Origin: Salinisphaera sp. G21_0
GTDB taxonomy: Bacteria > Pseudomonadota > Gammaproteobacteria > Pseudomonadales > Endozoicomonadaceae
Reading direction: 5' to 3'
Assembly: GCF_017744115.1 (NCBI RefSeq)
Contig: NZ_JAGHQW010000024.1
Span: 28,540 to 92,539 of the forward strand
Length of the DNA: 64,000 nt
Below, piece after piece: positions 62,041 through 64,000 of the stretch. Every line of letters begins with the position of its first letter. Position 1 is the stretch's first letter. A program made the position numbers and the translations under genes. The notes under the pieces were generated by a model. It saw only the letters and a program-made list of their open reading frames with translations. It did not search any database and was not told the origin of the DNA.

Positions 62041-64000
62041 TGGACGTAAGCTCTGCCGGTATCAGTGGTCAATACGCAAGATCCGATAATAATCATAACC
62101 GACCGGGTGGCCGTGCTGCTGCTTCGAGGCGTGGACGATACCGACAGGCCACGGTCAGGCAGAGGGATGATACCCCACGAACAAACCCGGGGCGTACTAC
62201 ATTTTACCGTTCTTCTGACGCACGCCCTTCTCAACATCTACAGCGCCGTTCAGTTAACCCTGCTCAAGATTTTAAGGCGCTCATCAAACCAGAAATAATG
62301 GCTGATCTGGTGAGTAAATCTTATCGTTTCGGTGATCGCTATGATGGGAGACATCACGGTCTGTATGCTGATTCAATTAAAAGATACACATCAGTTGCTA
62401 AAAGACAGTTAAATCAAGCTGAACAAAGCCAGCTGATACGTTTGCTGCAAAATTTTACCATAACACGGCGTTGGGACTGGAGAAGCCTTACAACAACACT
62501 CCATTCATTGACTTCAGCGGGGTTTTTTACCCCTCATAACCCCATGGATGAGCGTGTCAAGCTAACTCAAGCTTACTTATTGTCAACACAACTTGATGCC
62601 ATCATATTCAAGTGCAACCAAAAACCTCAAGCCAGGGACATTGATGCCTGGGGAATCTCCAACCAGCTGTGGGCAATGGCGAAACTGGTAGACAACGGGC
62701 AGAAGTGGACACCAGGGTTCAAAGCGACAGTGGTCGCGCTGTTGCCCCACGTGAACGCACAGAAAGTCCAATTTATTCCTCAGCAGATCGCCAACATGCT
62801 GTGGGCCATGGCGAAACTGGTAGTCAACGGGCAGAAGCTGACACCAGAGCTCAACGAGACCTTGGCCATACTTTTGTCCCACTTGAACGCACAGAAAGCT
62901 AACTTTAAGCCACAGGAAAATGCCAACCTGCTGTGGGCCATGGCAAAACTGGTGGACAACGGGCTGGAGCATACACCAGGGCTCAAAGAGGCCTTAGTCG
63001 CGCTGTTGCCCAACGTGAACGCAAAGAAAGACCAATTTGATGCCCAGCATATCGCCAACATGCTATGGGCCATGGCGAAACTGGTGGACAACAGGCTGGA
63101 GCAGATACCAGGCCTCAAAGAGGCCGTGGCCGTGCTGTTGACCCTTGTGAACACACAAAAAGCTAACTTTAAGCCACAGGAAACTGCCAACCTGCTGTGG
63201 GCCATGGCGAAACTGGTGGACAACGGGCTGGAGCAGACACCAGGGCTCAAAGAGGCCTTAGCCGTGTTGTTACCCCACATGAACGCACAGAAAGACCAAT
63301 TTAATGCCCAGGGTATTGCCAACCTGCTGTGGGCCATCGCAAAACTGGTGGACAACGGGCAGGAGCAGACACCAGGGCTCAAAGCGGCCATAGCCATGCT
63401 GCTGCCCCACGTGAAAGCACTGAAAGCGAACTATAACCCCCAGGAAATCGCCAACCTGCTGTGGGCCATGGCGAAACTGGTGGACAACGGGCTGGAGCAG
63501 ATACCAGGGCTCAAAGAGGCCTCAGGCGCATTGTTGCCCCACGTGAATACACAGAACGCTAACTTTATACCACAAGGTATCGTCAACCTGCTGTGGGCCA
63601 TGGCGAAACTGGTGGACAACGGGCAGGAGCAGACACCAGGGCTCAAAGCGGCCATAGCCATGCTACTGCCCCACGTGAAAGCACTGCAAGCTAACTTTAA
63701 CCCCCAGGAAATCGCCAACCTGCTGTGGGCCATGGCAAAACTGGTGGACAACGGGCAGGCGCAGACACCAGAGCTCAAAGCGGCCGTAGCCACGCTGCTG
63801 TCCCATGTGAAGGCACTGAAAGCTAACTTTAAACCCCAGGAAATCGCCAACATGCTGTGGGCCATGGCGAAACTGGTAGACAACGGGCAGGCGCAGACAC
63901 CAGAACTCAAAGAGGCTGTGGCCGCATTGCTGCCCCACGTGAACGCACAAAAAGACCAATTTATTCCTCAGGGTATCGCCAACCTGCTGTGGGCCATGGC
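62041..64000 (+). CDS. OPR-like repeat protein, copy 3 (runs off the window)
   Basis: ATG 62041 opens a frame that stays open to the window end, at least 653 residues. The N-terminus (SSAGISGQYARSDNNHNRPG) matches copies 1 and 2. At least ten complete 44-residue repeats in 132-bp register (62661 to 63981) are present and an eleventh begins. Units with LPHVKALKANFNPQ and QAQTPELK form a local subfamily. The RAP domain and basic tail, expected from copies 1 and 2, lie beyond the window. A 195-bp tract (63278-63472) is identical to 60616-60810 in copy 2, evidence of recent exchange between the arrays. Confidence 0.7.

Overview
The window looks like a chromosome segment of a host-associated gammaproteobacterium. 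The housekeeping block nudE / yrfG / hslR / pdxA / cysQ is gammaproteobacterial. The rest (decayed restriction-modification genes, mobile elements, large repeat proteins with eukaryote-like domains) resembles Endozoicomonas-type marine symbionts. The genus is an inference that I could not test.

Layout. (1) 1-7.8 kb: a P4-like integrated element, all on the minus strand: DUF3987 helicase/primase-associated protein, Toprim primase, small ORFs, Ash/Icd-like protein, AlpA regulator, RelE-type toxin-antitoxin pair and tyrosine integrase. It ends at a 45-nt 3' fragment of tRNA-Thr(UGU), the likely attachment site. (2) 7.8-20 kb: a decaying defence island with an RNA ligase, two DUF1186/SEC-C paralogues, a RhuM-Fic protein, and hsdS/hsdM/hsdR genes broken by nonsense codons, frameshifts, deletions and an in-frame integrase-HsdR fusion. 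(3) 20-27.2 kb: a tandem family of seven Lys/Ala/Tyr-rich 13-residue-repeat genes ('KAY' family), one a pseudogene, plus a short remnant. (4) 27.2-34.4 kb, minus strand: a small protein with a convincing basic helix-loop-helix (bHLH) domain, a small Cys-rich protein, and two paralogues combining a 37-38-residue repeat with a nucleotidyltransferase-like domain; one has about 26 repeats. (5) 34.5-45 kb: small secreted protein, RutR-like TetR regulator, 1658-residue coiled-coil protein, secreted metallophosphoesterase and an unknown 478-residue protein. (6) 45-48.8 kb: the housekeeping block. (7) 49-53.9 kb: deleted hsdM, YhcG-type nuclease, and an ISKra4-type insertion sequence lying between two truncated genes. 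(8) 53.9-64 kb: three large proteins made of 44-residue OPR-like repeats; the two complete ones have a C-terminal RAP domain and a strongly basic tail, and the third runs off the window.

The main result is a shared promoter. All seven KAY genes, all three OPR-like genes and both repeat-nucleotidyltransferase genes are preceded by [G/T]GAAC[T/C]T, then 16 nt (17 once), then TCnnn, usually 29-45 nt before the start codon. This matches the RpoE/AlgU type of ECF sigma-factor promoter. Three unrelated repeat-protein families therefore appear to form one regulon. Several members have nuclear-localisation-like basic stretches, and bHLH and OPR/RAP architectures are typical of eukaryotic gene regulation. 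I infer a set of host-directed, nucleic-acid-targeting effectors; secretion and function are not shown by the sequence.
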